Both the position numbers and the translations under genes were made by a program. Under the pieces are notes generated by a model. It ran no database searches. It was not told the origin of the DNA and saw only the letters and a program-made list of their open reading frames with translations. Shown here piece after piece: positions 11,701-24,697 of a stretch of 64,000 nucleotides of DNA. This stretch comes from Emergomyces orientalis. Its lineage: Eukaryota > Ascomycota > Eurotiomycetes > Onygenales > Ajellomycetaceae. The number at the start of each line of letters is the position of its first letter. The first letter of the stretch is position 1. Where the stretch lies: contig MOWL01000024.1 in assembly GCA_002110485.1 (NCBI GenBank), positions 1,172,022 to 1,236,021 on the forward strand, given 5' to 3'.

Positions 11701-14700
11701 CCAAATTAAAAACAAAAAGCCTGAACATCAAAAACAATCATTCGAATGCTCAATACGATTAATCTTCTTTCTTCGCTATCATTTGTTTATGCCCCACACA
11801 TTTACCTTCACAACACAAACTTGTTCTCCGCCCATCTAGCTCACCTTATGCCCGTAAAAAATTCTCCTACCTCCGTATCCTTCTGTCTCCTCTTTTTAAT
11901 TTTCCCAGCTCCCTTTCTGCCGTATCACATTCCTGTTTGATCTAGAATTTCAAATGGAACTATACTATGCAAAAACCTCCCTTGCTCCTGCGCCAACTAG
12001 TAGCTATCCTCCCTCCCTAGCGTGGTCTAGTTCTCGTTTTGAACCATCTCAACCCATCCCTGCTCGGGGAGAAAGCAAAAAAAAGCTGCTTGACCAAAAA
12101 AGTTTAAAGATTACCTTTCAATTATCTTTTTTTCTCTCCCCATCTCCATTCCCGTTTATCCACGTTCATCTCCCCGGCCAAACGATCTACCGGATGCACA
12201 ATTCCATCGCCCCCCGCCAGGTTACATGCGCGCAAGCTGACACTTGCGATTACTCTCTACCCCACCTCATCAACGGTATTTTCCTTTCGGAATATTTTTC
12301 GTCTTGATATTTGATGTATTTGATATTTCGTCATCAACAATGATTATTGTTGCCTTTTACCAACCTCCTCACAGATCCGGGCCACTCCGGACTAGCTACC
12401 CTGGTTCCTTGTTGATTACAATTGATTACCCCGAATGCAATTTTTTTTAAAAAATGTTTCTCATTGTTTCCCTCAGGCCGAATTGCTCTCTTAGATCCGA
12501 CTGTCGCTTCAGCTTTTCTCTTATCCCCATTGTCGCATGGGGGAAATACTCTCAAACTGCGTGGGATGCTGAGCGAGTGATTATGGGCGGGGGAGTGGGA
12601 GAGCCAAGACGAAGTTTTATACACTTCACCATCAACTAATTCTCGGAATAACAACCTAGCTAAGCTAATTGATGCCTCAAGCGCCATGGAACAAAAATGC
12701 GTATACCTAATACCGAATGCCACATATTTGACCATTTTACTTTTATAAGCCACCATCCGTTGTACAAGGGTTTTCTTCGCCGAACTTGAAAACCCTCTCG
12801 AACTGGACAGAGGATGGAGAGGTAATGACGTGATGGGCAAATAAGTCTGATTGATAAACCCCCCCCAAGCGACCGCACCCCGCAACATGGTATGTGGTAT
12901 AAAACATGGACATGGGCTTTACCACGGTTGCATTTCACTTTTTTATTCATACATTTATATTCAGTTCCGTTATGCGATGTGATTGCCGATCAATTGTGTA
13001 GCAGAAAAGAAGCTGAAGTTGACAGGGTAATAGAAAGAATTGCTCGGAGGTATTTATGATCAGTACTAGTCCGTAAAACTTCTGGCTACGAAGGTCTCTA
13101 GTGCTGTGAGTGGGAACTTTGGGGAATATACCTGTCAGTTATAGTGAGTCTTTCCTGTTTACGGAGTACTTTGGAGATCCTTAAGTTAGTGAAAGTGTTT
13201 CGAGCGATTTTGCAGATGATATTTTACAAGGAATAGCGGGTAAAAACGATTTTTAGTAGCGCATTGCTTCACCATCATGACATCGTAAAAAAAAAATTTT
13301 AAAAAAAAGTTCTCTACTATTAGTTTATTAATTGTTCGTTCCTTTTCTTTAAAGTTTTCTACCATTGCCCCATGCTTTCTATTCCATATTTCGCAAAGAA
13401 CCCAATCAATGTTCTATATCTCTTCCTCAATGGCAATCTTCCCCGATTTGCGTTGTAAACTTGTTAAATAACATTGTTTAACAGACAACAAATGATTCGT
13501 TCAGAACAGAGCGCAAGAAGTTGGTTATACACGGCTACGCCGGCGGCGTAGCTATGTCTCAGCGATAGTAACACTAATTCAGGGGTCAAGGGGGGTGCCT
13601 CTTTCATACGTATCAATTAGTGTAGTAGAGGTTGGGCAGGAGGAAGATTACAGAGACATAAAAGTTACTGGTTCGTCTTGGAGGGACAAAGGTATTCTGA
13701 GGTTGTTATATCATATTCTCTAGGGGAAGCTGGGGGTGCCCGTGAGACCAGGAAGCAGTGAGACGATTGCAGCCCAGTAGCAAGATTTCGCTCTCTTCGT
13801 ACCCTTGCTCCAGTCGGTAATGTCTATCAAATTCGTAAAGAATGACCAACTGTGATATCCCGGAATGCTGCACTAGGCTGAGGGTCGGATTCTGCGGTAA
13901 CATCCATGAATTTCTGGGTCATATTTTATAGGTAATATTCAAAACTGGGAATGATTCAGCAATAGCCATGAAAGTGATTAGTTGGAGGTTATATATTTTC
14001 ACATGCATGTCTACTACCCCTGAAAAGGCCTTGCGAGGATCATTCATAGAGTAATCTATGTTAACTATAAAAGTATGCAGTTCAACAAAACAGAAAATTA
14101 TGTTTTTTATATCATCCCTCATTCACCATGGATAGAATCAAAATAAGAGGATTTATGCTGAATTAGGTTGGTGATTTGTGTTGTTCGTAGCATTGTTTTC
14201 GGGTTGCCCTAAAAATATATATATATATATATCAGGGTTTGAAAAGTCACATGAGCTTGAACTCGCAGAACCGCTGTATTCAATCCTTCCAAACTGGAGC
14301 AAGGACAAATACGACGTAGTCCCAAAGTGACGGTGCATATCAAACCTTTTCCTGGCACTTCGTGCGGAGGGATGCATAGCTCGCGCGGTGTATGGGGTTG
14401 CAACGAAGAAAAATGAGATAAAAAGGTATCCCAGACGCCATCCAATTAAAAGTAGACGTGACATGACTGACTAGGTAGTCCGCATGAATCTGGGGTCTGC
14501 TGACTTTCAAAACGCGAGAAAAATAGAGATGGAAGGAAGCGATCGGGCCTATTGCGCTGAGCAGATGGCAAAACGAAAGGACGGAAATGGCAATATGAGG
14601 GTGATATGACGAAATACTCAAATGCGGACTTTGCACGCTAATAGATGGGGCATATGCACCTGATCTTCTCTGGTGCATTCAAAAATCAATGGCGGCGATA

Positions 14701-17700
14701 GCTTCCCCCCTTGTCTATCTCCTGATGGGCTCGCAGTTTTGTCAAAAACTAGAAGCGTCCGGTTTGGGTAGCAACTATCACAGCTACCCAGATAGGTATA
14801 CGGAGGAACGAACGGGCATGCTGACGTCAAGTAGCCTGTCATGAGGAGCTGTAGGATGTGATTGCATATCATATCAGCTATCAAGCGAATATCCATGGAT
14901 GATTCCTGGTTCTCGCAAGGCCCGTGCCATTTAGCGGGCCGGAGCACATCCATAAAACGGGAAAGGATAAACCCAAATACCGGAATATACGAGGATGAAA
15001 ATCTTGTTTGAAATGCCAGTGTTTATTTTAATTCGAACGGGGCTAAATGTTGGCGAAAAGCTAGAAAATCAACAGCAAAAGATTTGAGGTGAAAATGTTT
15101 TGCTCATTTTCGCACGGGCTTCATCACATAAATTTTCCAGAATTTAGCCCATCAACCAAGTTCACACCAGGTTAGTTAGCTCTGATCAAGCAATCTTAGC
15201 TCGTCTTTCCCCGCCCCCTTTTGCGCTTAAAACCCACCAAAAATGGGCTCAAAATTAAGTGCGCAGTCTCGGTCCTCATCATCCTGCTTGTTCTCTTTCC
15301 TTTTCTTTTATCTTCACAAGGCTTCGAGTTGACCGACTCAGCGCCACATGCACATGGCGGAGAAGCCTCCACCGTTTCTCAATATCCTCCCAAGCCCGAG
15401 CTAATGAACCAACATACATGAAGCATGGCCAGACAACTAAAGATTGATAGAGCTCATCAAGCTTCAAATAAGTGGCGTTTGTGACATTGTGCATTGTTTT
15501 TGGTTTGTCTCAGTCAGGATGGCTCGAGTTGCTTGTACGGGATCCAGCGTCTTATTAACAAGAACAAAAGGGCTAAAGCTGCTAATTTACGGATTGCATA
15601 AAGTTCCACAAATATGGATGGAAATTTGATAGAGGCGAGGTGCCACCATGTGATGATGGTTCTCATTATCTTTTCCTCTTTGCTAATTCTTAAAAACCTT
15701 ACTTTTACCTTGTCTATAATTCTTCACCCGCCCTGGGAGAAACGCCCAGGAGAACACATTGTAATAGGCTGATTGGACATCACAAAGGTATTGGAAATTG
15801 CGGAGTACGATAAATCACTGCAAGGATTCCTGAGCTCAGCCGCTGATTTTAAATTCAGAAAACACTATTATGTAGATATTTCTTTCGTTAGAAGCAGCGC
15901 ATTTTTGGCTTACCGTCATTTACTGAGGCAAAGAAAGATACACCCGCTTAGTGAATATAGAAAGCTGTATGAACATATGTGTATATTTCCTCTTCTAGTA
16001 AAATAAAGAATAATATAGTAGTTAGTTGCGTGAATAAAAGAGGCAGTGGAACATCTACTACAGATTATGCAGTTGGCTCCATCATGAGAACCAGAGCCAA
16101 ACCCTGATGGCGGTTAACCAACATTATTTAGTTGGAATTCAGTTGAAATAAGAGAATATAAACAAGAAAGGAATGGATTTTCATTACTGTCCTGCAGTGG
16201 GTTTCAAGAACAGTCTTCTGCATTGTATATCTGTTGGCTTGCCATTGTTATCAGCCATAGGACCTAATTCTGCCAACACATATTGGGAAACCTAATGGCA
16301 GTTGTTCTTCAATGTAGGAGACACTGCTGGTGGGCAAATTTGGGTCATATGCGAGGAGATAAGTATAATCCCAGTCGCCCGTCCTTTAGCTGTGTCAGGA
16401 AAGGAATGACAATCACTCAATTGAAAAAACCATGCAGGGTCGCATAGAGGGACACCAGTCGGTCAAGAGGCTAAAAAAATGAAGCAAAAGCCATTTCATA
16501 TTCCACATGGTGCAGTTACGCGAATATACTGCCAGGAATTCCATAGAAATTCAATTGCGCCAAATGCAAGCGATTTCACATTATGAACATTTTCAATTGT
16601 CATGTGTGTTGAGCACGTAGAGAGTTATCCGAGAATTCAAAAAGTCCCCTTTCCCTCGGTCCCTTGGAAATAAAGCGAGGAAGAGCGGTCTTGCAACCCA
16701 GCTTCACCAGACGAAATCCGGGGTTGGGGAATTGGATAACGGCAAAATCATAGAAGGATCAACCATCGCAGGAGATCACATAACATGTGGTGTGAACAAT
16801 CATTTGTAGATACGGAATCGTACTTTTTAGGCATATTTTCTCGGTATAGGATTGGTTATTTGCTCATGATGTGGAATAATATAGAAAAGAATGGTGATGA
16901 TGCTCCGTTTCTGGCCAGTCGCTTTACTTTTCCTTCTTATCGAGCAAAGTACTGTACTTCAATGTGACGAAGCTGGGACTGGCTCCAGGGTTGTCCTGGG
17001 AGGAGAGGAAGGATTGCTGAAAGTGTTCAGAAATCCTTGGTGTATTAAGAAGGAAATAGGCGAGGTAAAATCATATTTTGGTTCAATGAATGCTTAAAGA
17101 TCTGCTTCAAAAAAGTCGGAAAGGAAAACTTAAACACTTATTAGTTAACATATCTACCATATCTCATCTGTTAGGGATTTCGAATCCATGAAGTGGAGAA
17201 AGCCAGGCGTGGATGTGACATCTAGCTCCAAACCTTGAAGTAAATATCCGCTACGGAGGAATTGAAGGGCCACTTCCTTGTTATGGCGTGTGATAAAGGA
17301 TTCTTACTTACTTCCGCTAACAAGGCGGGCGAAAATCGTTCATTATTTCAATCCGACGTTAGGATAAGTCAAGAGCTGGGATGCAGCTACTGGCCTTGAG
17401 GTGAGCTGCCAAGTTCCATGATGAGGGGCAACCTGTTTTTGGTCAACTCACCCCGCAGCGCGCCGTAATCGGAACCAGACGGCTCTTGATCGTACGGCTC
17501 TCATCTGATCACTGAATCGTATCAAAGCGCGGAGAGGTAAAATTAAGCGTCGCATTGGTTGTTGGATCGTGTCAAAATACTCCGCTCTAAGAAGCTTGGG
17601 AACGATAGAACATCACCCTGCCTCGTACTTTTTCCAAGCTGACTTTTCAAAAGATTTGCGTCCACTCGATTACAATGATTATCCTTATTGAGGGGGTAGT

Positions 17701-19862
17701 GTTGGGAGGCTGGTAAAACCACATGATCAGGAATGAAGTTGAAGAGGGGTAAGAAAAAATGCAGGCTAACTCATGGATTCAGATAAAGGTTAACTAACTA
17801 GTTATCTGATAACAGATTAAAAATAGACACGCTTAGGGAGGGGGTTTGCTCTGAGTTTCTAGCCTTGTTTCTTCAGCAGCAAGCTTTACAATAATTTCCA
17901 AGAGCGGCAGTATTAGTTATGGACATATTAACATCAATAAAGAGAAGTTGTCAAAAAATCCAGCAAAAAGTAGTAGCTAAAAATAGCCAACTTTAACAAG
18001 TTAAGATTGTCCCTAAAAGCTCCAGGAGGCCAGAGGTCAGATGTACAGTACATGTTCATGTACCAGAAGAACAAAGTATCCGTAGTTACCAATCAACAGC
18101 CGATTTATGAAAGATGAATGGCTCAAAAGTACTTATGCAGATCAGGCAAGTGGCATGTCATGTACTGTACAAGTCTGCATACCCGTGCCAAAACTTCTCC
18201 CATTGTAGATGAACTGCAGAAGTTCAGGCCGAAACCCGAGAGGTGCAAAATGGCCTTCACCTGTATTTCTCCTGAGCTGGAGTTCCATCCCCGCAGAAAC
18301 ACGGAGCTTACTGCATGTCTCGTATGCGACCAACAGCCAGCTTATCCGTCGTTGTCCAACAGGGCATATTTTACACCGCAAATATTGCCAGAAATAGAAG
18401 GGTGCCTTCATTAGCATTTGTTTGTGCTGCTGCATGCGCACGACGAGTACAGAATGCTAATATGCATATATAGGCTGAGACCACTCGGCATAAATCGTAG
18501 ATCTGTCTTGGGAAATGCAATTGACTGCAATTAGTCCTCTCACAAGTCGCCTTTCTCCTGTCGAGAATGTAGACACAATTTATCGATCGATAGTAGAAAT
18601 GCGGACACTCAACTTGATCAGCTGTTTCAAACCAAAAATATTGTTCTTATCCCACATTTTTCAATGAAATACAATGTCCTAACTCCGTAAATAGAAGTAA
18701 ATTGCCCTGGTTCGCTGCGAAAGATCAACAGCAACTGAATCGCAAAGCTGGTTATCCTTCTTATTTAGGGGCGCGTAACCGAGATTCATGCATCGACCTC
18801 CATTCGCTCGTGCTCTGGAGAAAATGTTAACCTTTCACACGAAAAAGTGACAGAAAATCTTCTCCCGCCAATAGAACTGTCCAGCCTGGGGTGCAAATGT
18901 GATGTATCTGCAAACGCCCGCATCCCTGTCGCCGAGCCACCCCATGCAAAAAAAACTAACAACTGCACCACCCAGTTAGCATCGAGTCTGGTTTTAGAGG
19001 AGCCTGATGATTGGAGAATCTGTTGGTCGGTCGATGCGGTCGCTCCCTTGCGGACGCTAATTACTATGTTGCTAATTGGCAGGATATTCTATTCTTAACC
19101 TTTCATCATGCATGTGTCGAAAGAAGCACGCAGAGTAGGCTGTGGCCGGCGTGCAGGCTTCGTTTCCCACCATCTGAAATATGCACCTAATGGTTAACCA
19201 GTGCAAGCTAGAGGTAACTCCAGCCTGTAGGAGTCTAAAGCGGCTTCTTCACAGTGATGCGCCGATACTAGTTTACGTCGGGTGGTGAGGTCACTCCGTG
19301 ACTCGCTTCCCGCCATGCTCCTCGCAAGTCACATCCGTGCCTCTTCGAACAGAAACCTCTGGGCGAAACGTGCATTAAGTGCGAATCCCACCTGGGGTTG
19401 ATGTACCCGGATATGTATTTTGAAAGTACCCATTCATCACCCAGCACATAAGCTTTGTATGCAAGTGGTACAAGTAAATACCAGCCCTTCCCGAGTCGCC
19501 CCCGGTCCCCCCTCTCCCACACACGATACCACAGCCCTAATTCCAACACCTGTCTACATATATCTCGAAGCGCCCACCTACCCGCCCTTCTTAAAAAATT
19601 TCCCCCCTTGATGTGATTTTGCTTTTTCGGTTCTTATATACCCATTTCTCTTTTGTTTCATTATATATTGTTATATTATTATCGCTCGAGATCAGAAGGC
19701 GCTTTGATAGTTGACCTTCTGTCCACCGCCGTTAGAAAAAGCGTAGAACCGGCGACGGTCCATCTCCTTATGCTTTCCTCTTTAAATATTATTCCTCACC
19801 GTTGATCTTTACAACCGGTTTATTTTCCCCTGCAAGTTCTTCATTATCATTTCTTTCTAGTC
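8759..19862. other. 11-kb spacer without a supportable gene
   Basis: No reading frame here has a recognisable domain, and none extends across candidate introns with coherent composition. The left end must contain the promoter and leader of the Zn2Cys6 gene, the right end those of the SAM-PH gene. Contents seen: short GC-richer patches (about 9250-9570, 10600-10900), poly(A/T) tracts (13285-13315), a (TA)n run at 14215-14232, and dispersed GTACWGTAC and ACTCCGTA motifs. Long non-coding transcripts cannot be excluded. Confidence 0.45.
14215..14232. repeat. (TA)n microsatellite
   Basis: About nine TA units, isolated in spacer DNA with no gene nearby. Confidence 0.8.
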
Positions 19863-22387
19863 ATGGTAAGGATTGTTTTTCCTCAGTTCGACCGCATAGA
19901 AGCGTATTTTTTCGCTGACTTACTCCCGTCGTAGGAGGCTCCAATTGTATTTCAGCCACGGCGGTCTCTAGGGGGAGTACAAATGTTGCAGAAGCCGATG
20001 ACAAACCACATGTCATTCCTCTCCACACGATCATACAACTCTCGACCGCTCTCGGAAGCGACTGAGATATTTGACACCGACTATGAAGCAGAGTACTCCC
20101 CAGCAGACGACTCTCCTCGCCGAAGTGTCGAATCGGTAAGTCAAAATAATACTTCGGCATGGCTTAATAGAAATAGCTAACAAAGATGCAGTTTGGTAAT
20201 GACAGTGCCACAACTTTATCAACCGAGGATGAAGCTCCGACTCCTGATGAATCAGATCAGGGGTCTTTCAATTTTCAGTTTGATAAAAGCAAGCCAGTGC
20301 AAGGGCCGTCGGGACCCCATCTATTCCGAGCTTCGCTGGATTCAACATTTTTTGAAAGATCGGAAGATTTAGAATTGTATTTTTCTCTCTCTCCTCTCGC
20401 ACCACATCAAGGCTCGAGGCCGGTTTGGCCGCCAAAAAGATCCAGCCCAACTTCACCGAAACAGCTTCCTTACTTTGAACGATCACGATCCGCGAGTGTG
20501 CCAGAAATCGTTCCCATTTCTGGGGTCGACGATGTCCGGTCCTGGACCCCAACGCAAGTCGCAGAATGGATGTACGAATCTGGATTCGAGGATGCCATAG
20601 TCGAACGATTCATCCGGAATGATATCTCAGGCTCTGTGCTTCTTGACCTGCAAATCGAAGATTTGAAGGAACTTGATATTAGCTCATTCGGTAAACGACA
20701 TCGGTTGATGAATATGATTCAGAGCTTCCGCGCTGAACCGACAAATCCTCTGGCTCCAGCCACAACTTCTGACCAGAGCGCCTCCTCTCAAAGGCTAAGT
20801 AGGAGTACATCTATGAGAAGAGATAACAGCACAGAATGTTTCTCACCTGACTGTGAGGTTCCAACTCGCGGCTCATCTCATCGACGGGGTCGCCACAATC
20901 GTGTCTTTGCCGATGGCGATATAATCTCTCCAGCGGAGTCCGTATCTATCGTTGCAATCGAACAACTCCTACCGAAACTGCACAAGTGCTCCAAAGGCGA
21001 GAATTGCACCAGATTTCAAAAACAACAACAGAAGCTTGCACGTATCGCGACTGAGTTCCCTGATCAGTTCACCAGGATTGACGGCACCATTATGCCACAT
21101 GCTGGGAAGGAAAGAGTCACCGAAAGTGTTGTGCGTCCGAAATCAGATGCAGCTCCCTCCGTCGTCGCATCTTCTGATGTTCTCGGTCCCGGTCAAACGC
21201 CCGAATTCCAGCTCAACGCTGAGAACCTTAATGGAGTACAACCTAGAGATCCTCAAGAGAATGTTCGACAATTCCTTAGCTTCCAACACTTCAACAGTGC
21301 CACATACGATGAGCCCAGCCCACCGATGGAAATATTTCCTCCCCTCTCCCCGCCTGAATCTTCCCAACCCGCTCTCCATATGGCCAACAATCTTCGCAAT
21401 CTTCCGAAACTCATGATACCAGCGGATAATGACTCTGATGGTATACTTTCAGGCGGCCAACGTACGGTCACCCCTTCAATGGGTTCAAGGCAGGCAGGTT
21501 CTGCTACAGCAACTCAGGAATATAACCCTTACCAATATCCACTGGATAGGTCTCGCCAAACCAACACACCATTTTCAGAAATGGACGTTCCTCTCACTGC
21601 TTTCCCTATTGAACCTCTTGCTCGGGAAGCATCGCAATCAGTCCCACCTAATATGTTCTATGGCAACCATTTGCGCCCACCGGTCGACCCGGTCTCTCGT
21701 TCATCGTCAGCTAGGCCTGACAATCATCGACGACGTCCTTCTTTTGCCACGATGGCGCCGGTTGACGAACTCCGGGCAATGCAACCTATTGATACCCCAT
21801 ACGACCTCCCGAATACCCCTCGCCCAAATCACACAACGGAAGCCCATTTTAGGCCTTCCCACGTCTCTGGATTTTCTCCTTCAGCTCAGTCAACTAACTC
21901 AGATCCCGATGTTACGCACAGCGGATGGATGAAGAAGCGAAAAACAACCCGTCTCCTACGCCACGAGTGGCAAGACGCCCACTTTACTCTCCGCGGCACA
22001 GTCCTCGCCATGCACAAGGATGAGCGCGATGCACAACGCCGTTCCCGAGCCTTGGAATTCATCGATGTTGATGACTTCGCTGTTGCCTGCTCATCGTTGG
22101 CAACGAACTCGAAGCTCACCGCGGCGTTCAAACGCTCAGTCCTTCGCAAAGCTGCCAATCTGTCAATGAACAATGACGAAACCGCATTTGCATTTTCTCT
22201 CATTCCAGCCAACAACGCCGTGGAGCGGAAACCCCTCTTCACAACTCAAGGCAAAAGCCATCACTTCGCAGTGAAGACACGAGATGAGAGAATCAACTGG
22301 ATGCGCGAGTTGATGTTAGCCAAAGCCCTGAGGAAAGGCAGAGAGGAAGGTGGCGAACTCACAATCAATGGAAGAAACGTCATCTGA
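19863..22387 (+). CDS. SAM and PH domain protein (fungal polarity/membrane adaptor type)
   Basis: Three coding exons, 19863-19865 (only the ATG), 19935-20135 and 20192-22387, give 799 residues. The initiator codon is followed at once by a GTAAGG donor, and the next exon continues EAPIVFQPRRS after ..CGTCGTAG. The second intron has a GTAAGT donor and GATGCAG acceptor. A SAM domain spans about residues 178-245 (WTPTQVAEWMYESGF...FIRNDISGSVLLDL...LKELDI). A Ser/Pro-rich disordered middle follows. A PH domain runs from about 643 to the end (HSGWMKKRKTTRL...WQDAHFTLRGTVLAMHKDE...INWMRELMLAKAL). SAM domains mediate self- or partner assembly and PH domains bind phosphoinositides or proteins. The pairing resembles yeast Boi1/2 and S. 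pombe Pob1 but no SH3 domain is visible, so orthology is uncertain. A role at the growing tip or cortex is inferred. An alternative start at the ATG at 19983 would avoid the micro-exon but lose a plausible N-terminus. Confidence 0.85.
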
Positions 22388-23280
22388 AGAAGACGAGGTC
22401 CCTTTCATGCTTACATCTCATTTCCCCCTCCACGGTCTAGGCCGCCTCACTTTCCCTCAACTTGCTTCGCTTTTCTTAATTTGTTTTCCTATTCATGGTC
22501 ACTATAGCGGGCATTTCATTTCGCAGTTCGTGTAAATATCTTTTGTGTGCAGGCAGATACCCATGTACCCCCCACTTTTGTTAAGCGTCTCCTTTTTCCT
22601 TTTCCTTCCTTTCCTTCTCAAATCCCCTGCGTAAGCAACTAACTCCTGTCTAAGTGGATGAAGGCCATCAAAGTGAAATTGTATGAAGAAACTGGATTCT
22701 TTTCTTTTCTTAAATAACTTTTGCACATCCGGGTGGCTATTCTTTTTTTGATGTTTCATTCTCTTTTTTTCCCCTTTCCTTTTGTGTTTTTTTCTTATTC
22801 GTCATCGATGATGTCTTTCTCCATTCCCCACGCCCTTGCACGGTTTTCTTTACCATCTGTTCTTCTGAGTATTCAGTGCGATGATGCTTAGCTAGCTAGC
22901 TGTTATTAGTCATATAGTTAGTACAGAATGAAAAAGATGTGAATGATGAATCAAAACTACCTGAGCAAGATATTTCTCATGTAAATTAAAAGTTTAAACT
23001 AAAACTTTCATGTAACAGCAGAAGAGACTAAAATCCTCATATAATCACTCAAATTAACATTTTCATTCAAAATTACTTTACAATTTTAGCTTTATTCTAG
23101 TCTGCTAGAGCTGTATCTATTTAGTCTTGTAGATTGTAGCATGCTCGATATTGCTCATGCTTGATAAATGATTTCAATACCCATATTTGACTCTCAAGTA
23201 ATTACTCACTGGCTCTCAATCAGTCTTGGACTAATTCCGAAATCTTACCAATCTCATTAAAGCTCTTATCATGTCTTTCT
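22388..23280. other. 3' UTR of SAM-PH gene and upstream spacer of the small peptide
   Basis: The first 400-500 bp are pyrimidine-rich on the plus strand and read as 3' UTR. The rest is AT-rich with no supportable gene. Confidence 0.4.
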
Positions 23281-23310
23281 TTTTTTTTTTTTTTTTTTTA
23301 GTATAAAAGG
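23281..23310 (+). promoter_or_regulatory. Poly(dT) tract plus TATA box before the small secreted peptide
   Basis: A run of 19 T (23281-23299) is followed at once by TATAAAAGG (23302-23310). The first ATG of the peptide is about 136 bp further on, after a CT-rich leader ending CACAATG. A nucleosome-excluding T tract plus a consensus TATA box is the architecture of strongly expressed or inducible fungal genes. It is the clearest core promoter seen in the window. Confidence 0.6.
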
Positions 23311-23445
23311 ACAAACATTGTCTTTTCATACTAGTATATGCTGATATTTAGAATCATTCATATCATCATTTCTCTTTCACTGCATATAGCAGTCAAGTTT
23401 TCTATATATCATCTTCTGTTTCTCAAGTCCACCTTTAACATCACA

Positions 23446-23577
23446 ATGAAGATCACCATTGCCGATTTATTCCTTACGATTGCCGGTCTAGCTTCTGCTT
23501 CTCCTCTGGCCGAGCCCGACAATGAACCAGCTGATGTGATAACCACCCCTGGAGAGTCATGCTCAAACTCTGGTTGA
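23446..23577 (+). CDS. Very short secreted peptide (43 codons), possibly broken
   Basis: The frame from ATG 23446 begins with a convincing signal peptide (MKITIADLFLTIAGLASASP, cleavage likely after ASA). An acidic Pro-rich segment with one cysteine (GESCSNSG) follows, then a UGA at 23575. The leader is pyrimidine-rich and preceded by a TATA box, so expression is likely. Two continuations are odd. In the same frame, past the UGA, lie GRCYNPK and a second UGA at 23599. In the frame beginning at 23573, 44 codons stay open to 23704 and contain three cysteines and many polar residues. The gene may be complete as a tiny peptide, carry a nonsense change where a Cys codon might sit, or carry a one-base shift. 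I see no good donor before the UGA. The family is unrecognised. Confidence 0.4.
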   Translation: MKITIADLFLTIAGLASASPLAEPDNEPADVITTPGESCSNSG

Positions 23578-23707
23578 GGTAGATGTTACAACCCGAAATG
23601 ACCGTATGTACTTATGTACTCCTTTGCGAAATGACAACATGGCTGATTATTACTTCTTGTGTGAGCCGACACATAATTGTCTGTCTCAACCGCGGAAAAG
23701 GTTTTAA

Positions 23708-23846
23708 ATGGGAAATCCATGCCATTTACCCCAGCGGCCAGCGTTACTTCTGGCTACAGGCCAGAAAACTGGGCCTGGTGCCAGCTCTAAAAAGGCCATC
23801 CCAGCATTAAGATGATATGTTGAACAAGTTGACCGGAATCACGATG

Positions 23847-23877
<31 letters not shown>

Positions 23878-24697
23878 GAGAGTCTGGCGGTTACAGGTTC
23901 ATGATTCTTTGACAAGGTAGAAGATATTTATTTATTTTCTTCTTCTTCTTTTTTGTCTGCGAATATGTTGGGAAAATGAGAGCTTAATTGCTATTCGGCT
24001 CCTCAGACGCTGCAACAACTCCCCTCCCAATCATGTTCTTTTGGTTATTTTCATTTCGTCTTCGCCTCTTGGCTTCCACATATCTTTGCTTTATACATAG
24101 CTAGCTAGAACAACAAGACAATAATCAATCTATGTTTAATAGATGCCACAGGAATATAATCGGAAGTAATCTGATCTGACTGCAACGCATGGAGTTTCCG
24201 TGGCCCATTTTCAGAAGCGGCCGATAGGGGTCACAATGACCCCTGGAAAGATAAAGTGTGGGAATTACTTGAAAAATTCAATCAATTTGCCCTACGACGT
24301 GGCCGCCCTTTCAAGGGTGGAGAGGGTGGATAGAATTGCATATATCTTTAAGCATGTGGCATAATTCCCCTCCTAGAATTTGACCATCAGATTATACAAG
24401 TTTCCAGAACCTTATCAGAGAAAGAAATAAAGCAGGCCAAAAGTGCTTTCCATCATGATTATCATGACCATCATCTATTACCGAAAAAGTTGAACTGAAG
24501 AAACCCAGCTCCGTCATTGTACATCATATCCCCGTGACCGAAGTCACCGACTGGCGACAACTAATTCACTTTTTTCCACAGGCAAATGATCTAAAAATCA
24601 GAAATTTCTGGAGATTTCCGGTAGCTTGCCACTCTGCAGTTCAACGAGATCCCCAACCTGGACATAAAATACAGTCCATGCTACGGCCATCCGATCT
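23708..24697. other. Spacer with (GAT)n, no gene seen
   Basis: About 1 kb lies between the small peptide and the 3' end of ATG5. It holds nine GAT units (23848-23874) and a pyrimidine run near 23935-23955. No coding sequence is supported. Confidence 0.45.
23848..23874. repeat. (GAT)9 microsatellite
   Basis: Nine uninterrupted GAT units in non-coding DNA downstream of the small secreted peptide. Confidence 0.8.

Noticed and set aside
12334..12888. 184-codon open frame on the minus strand
   Set aside because: Composition is not coherent, several other frames overlap, and no family pattern is visible.
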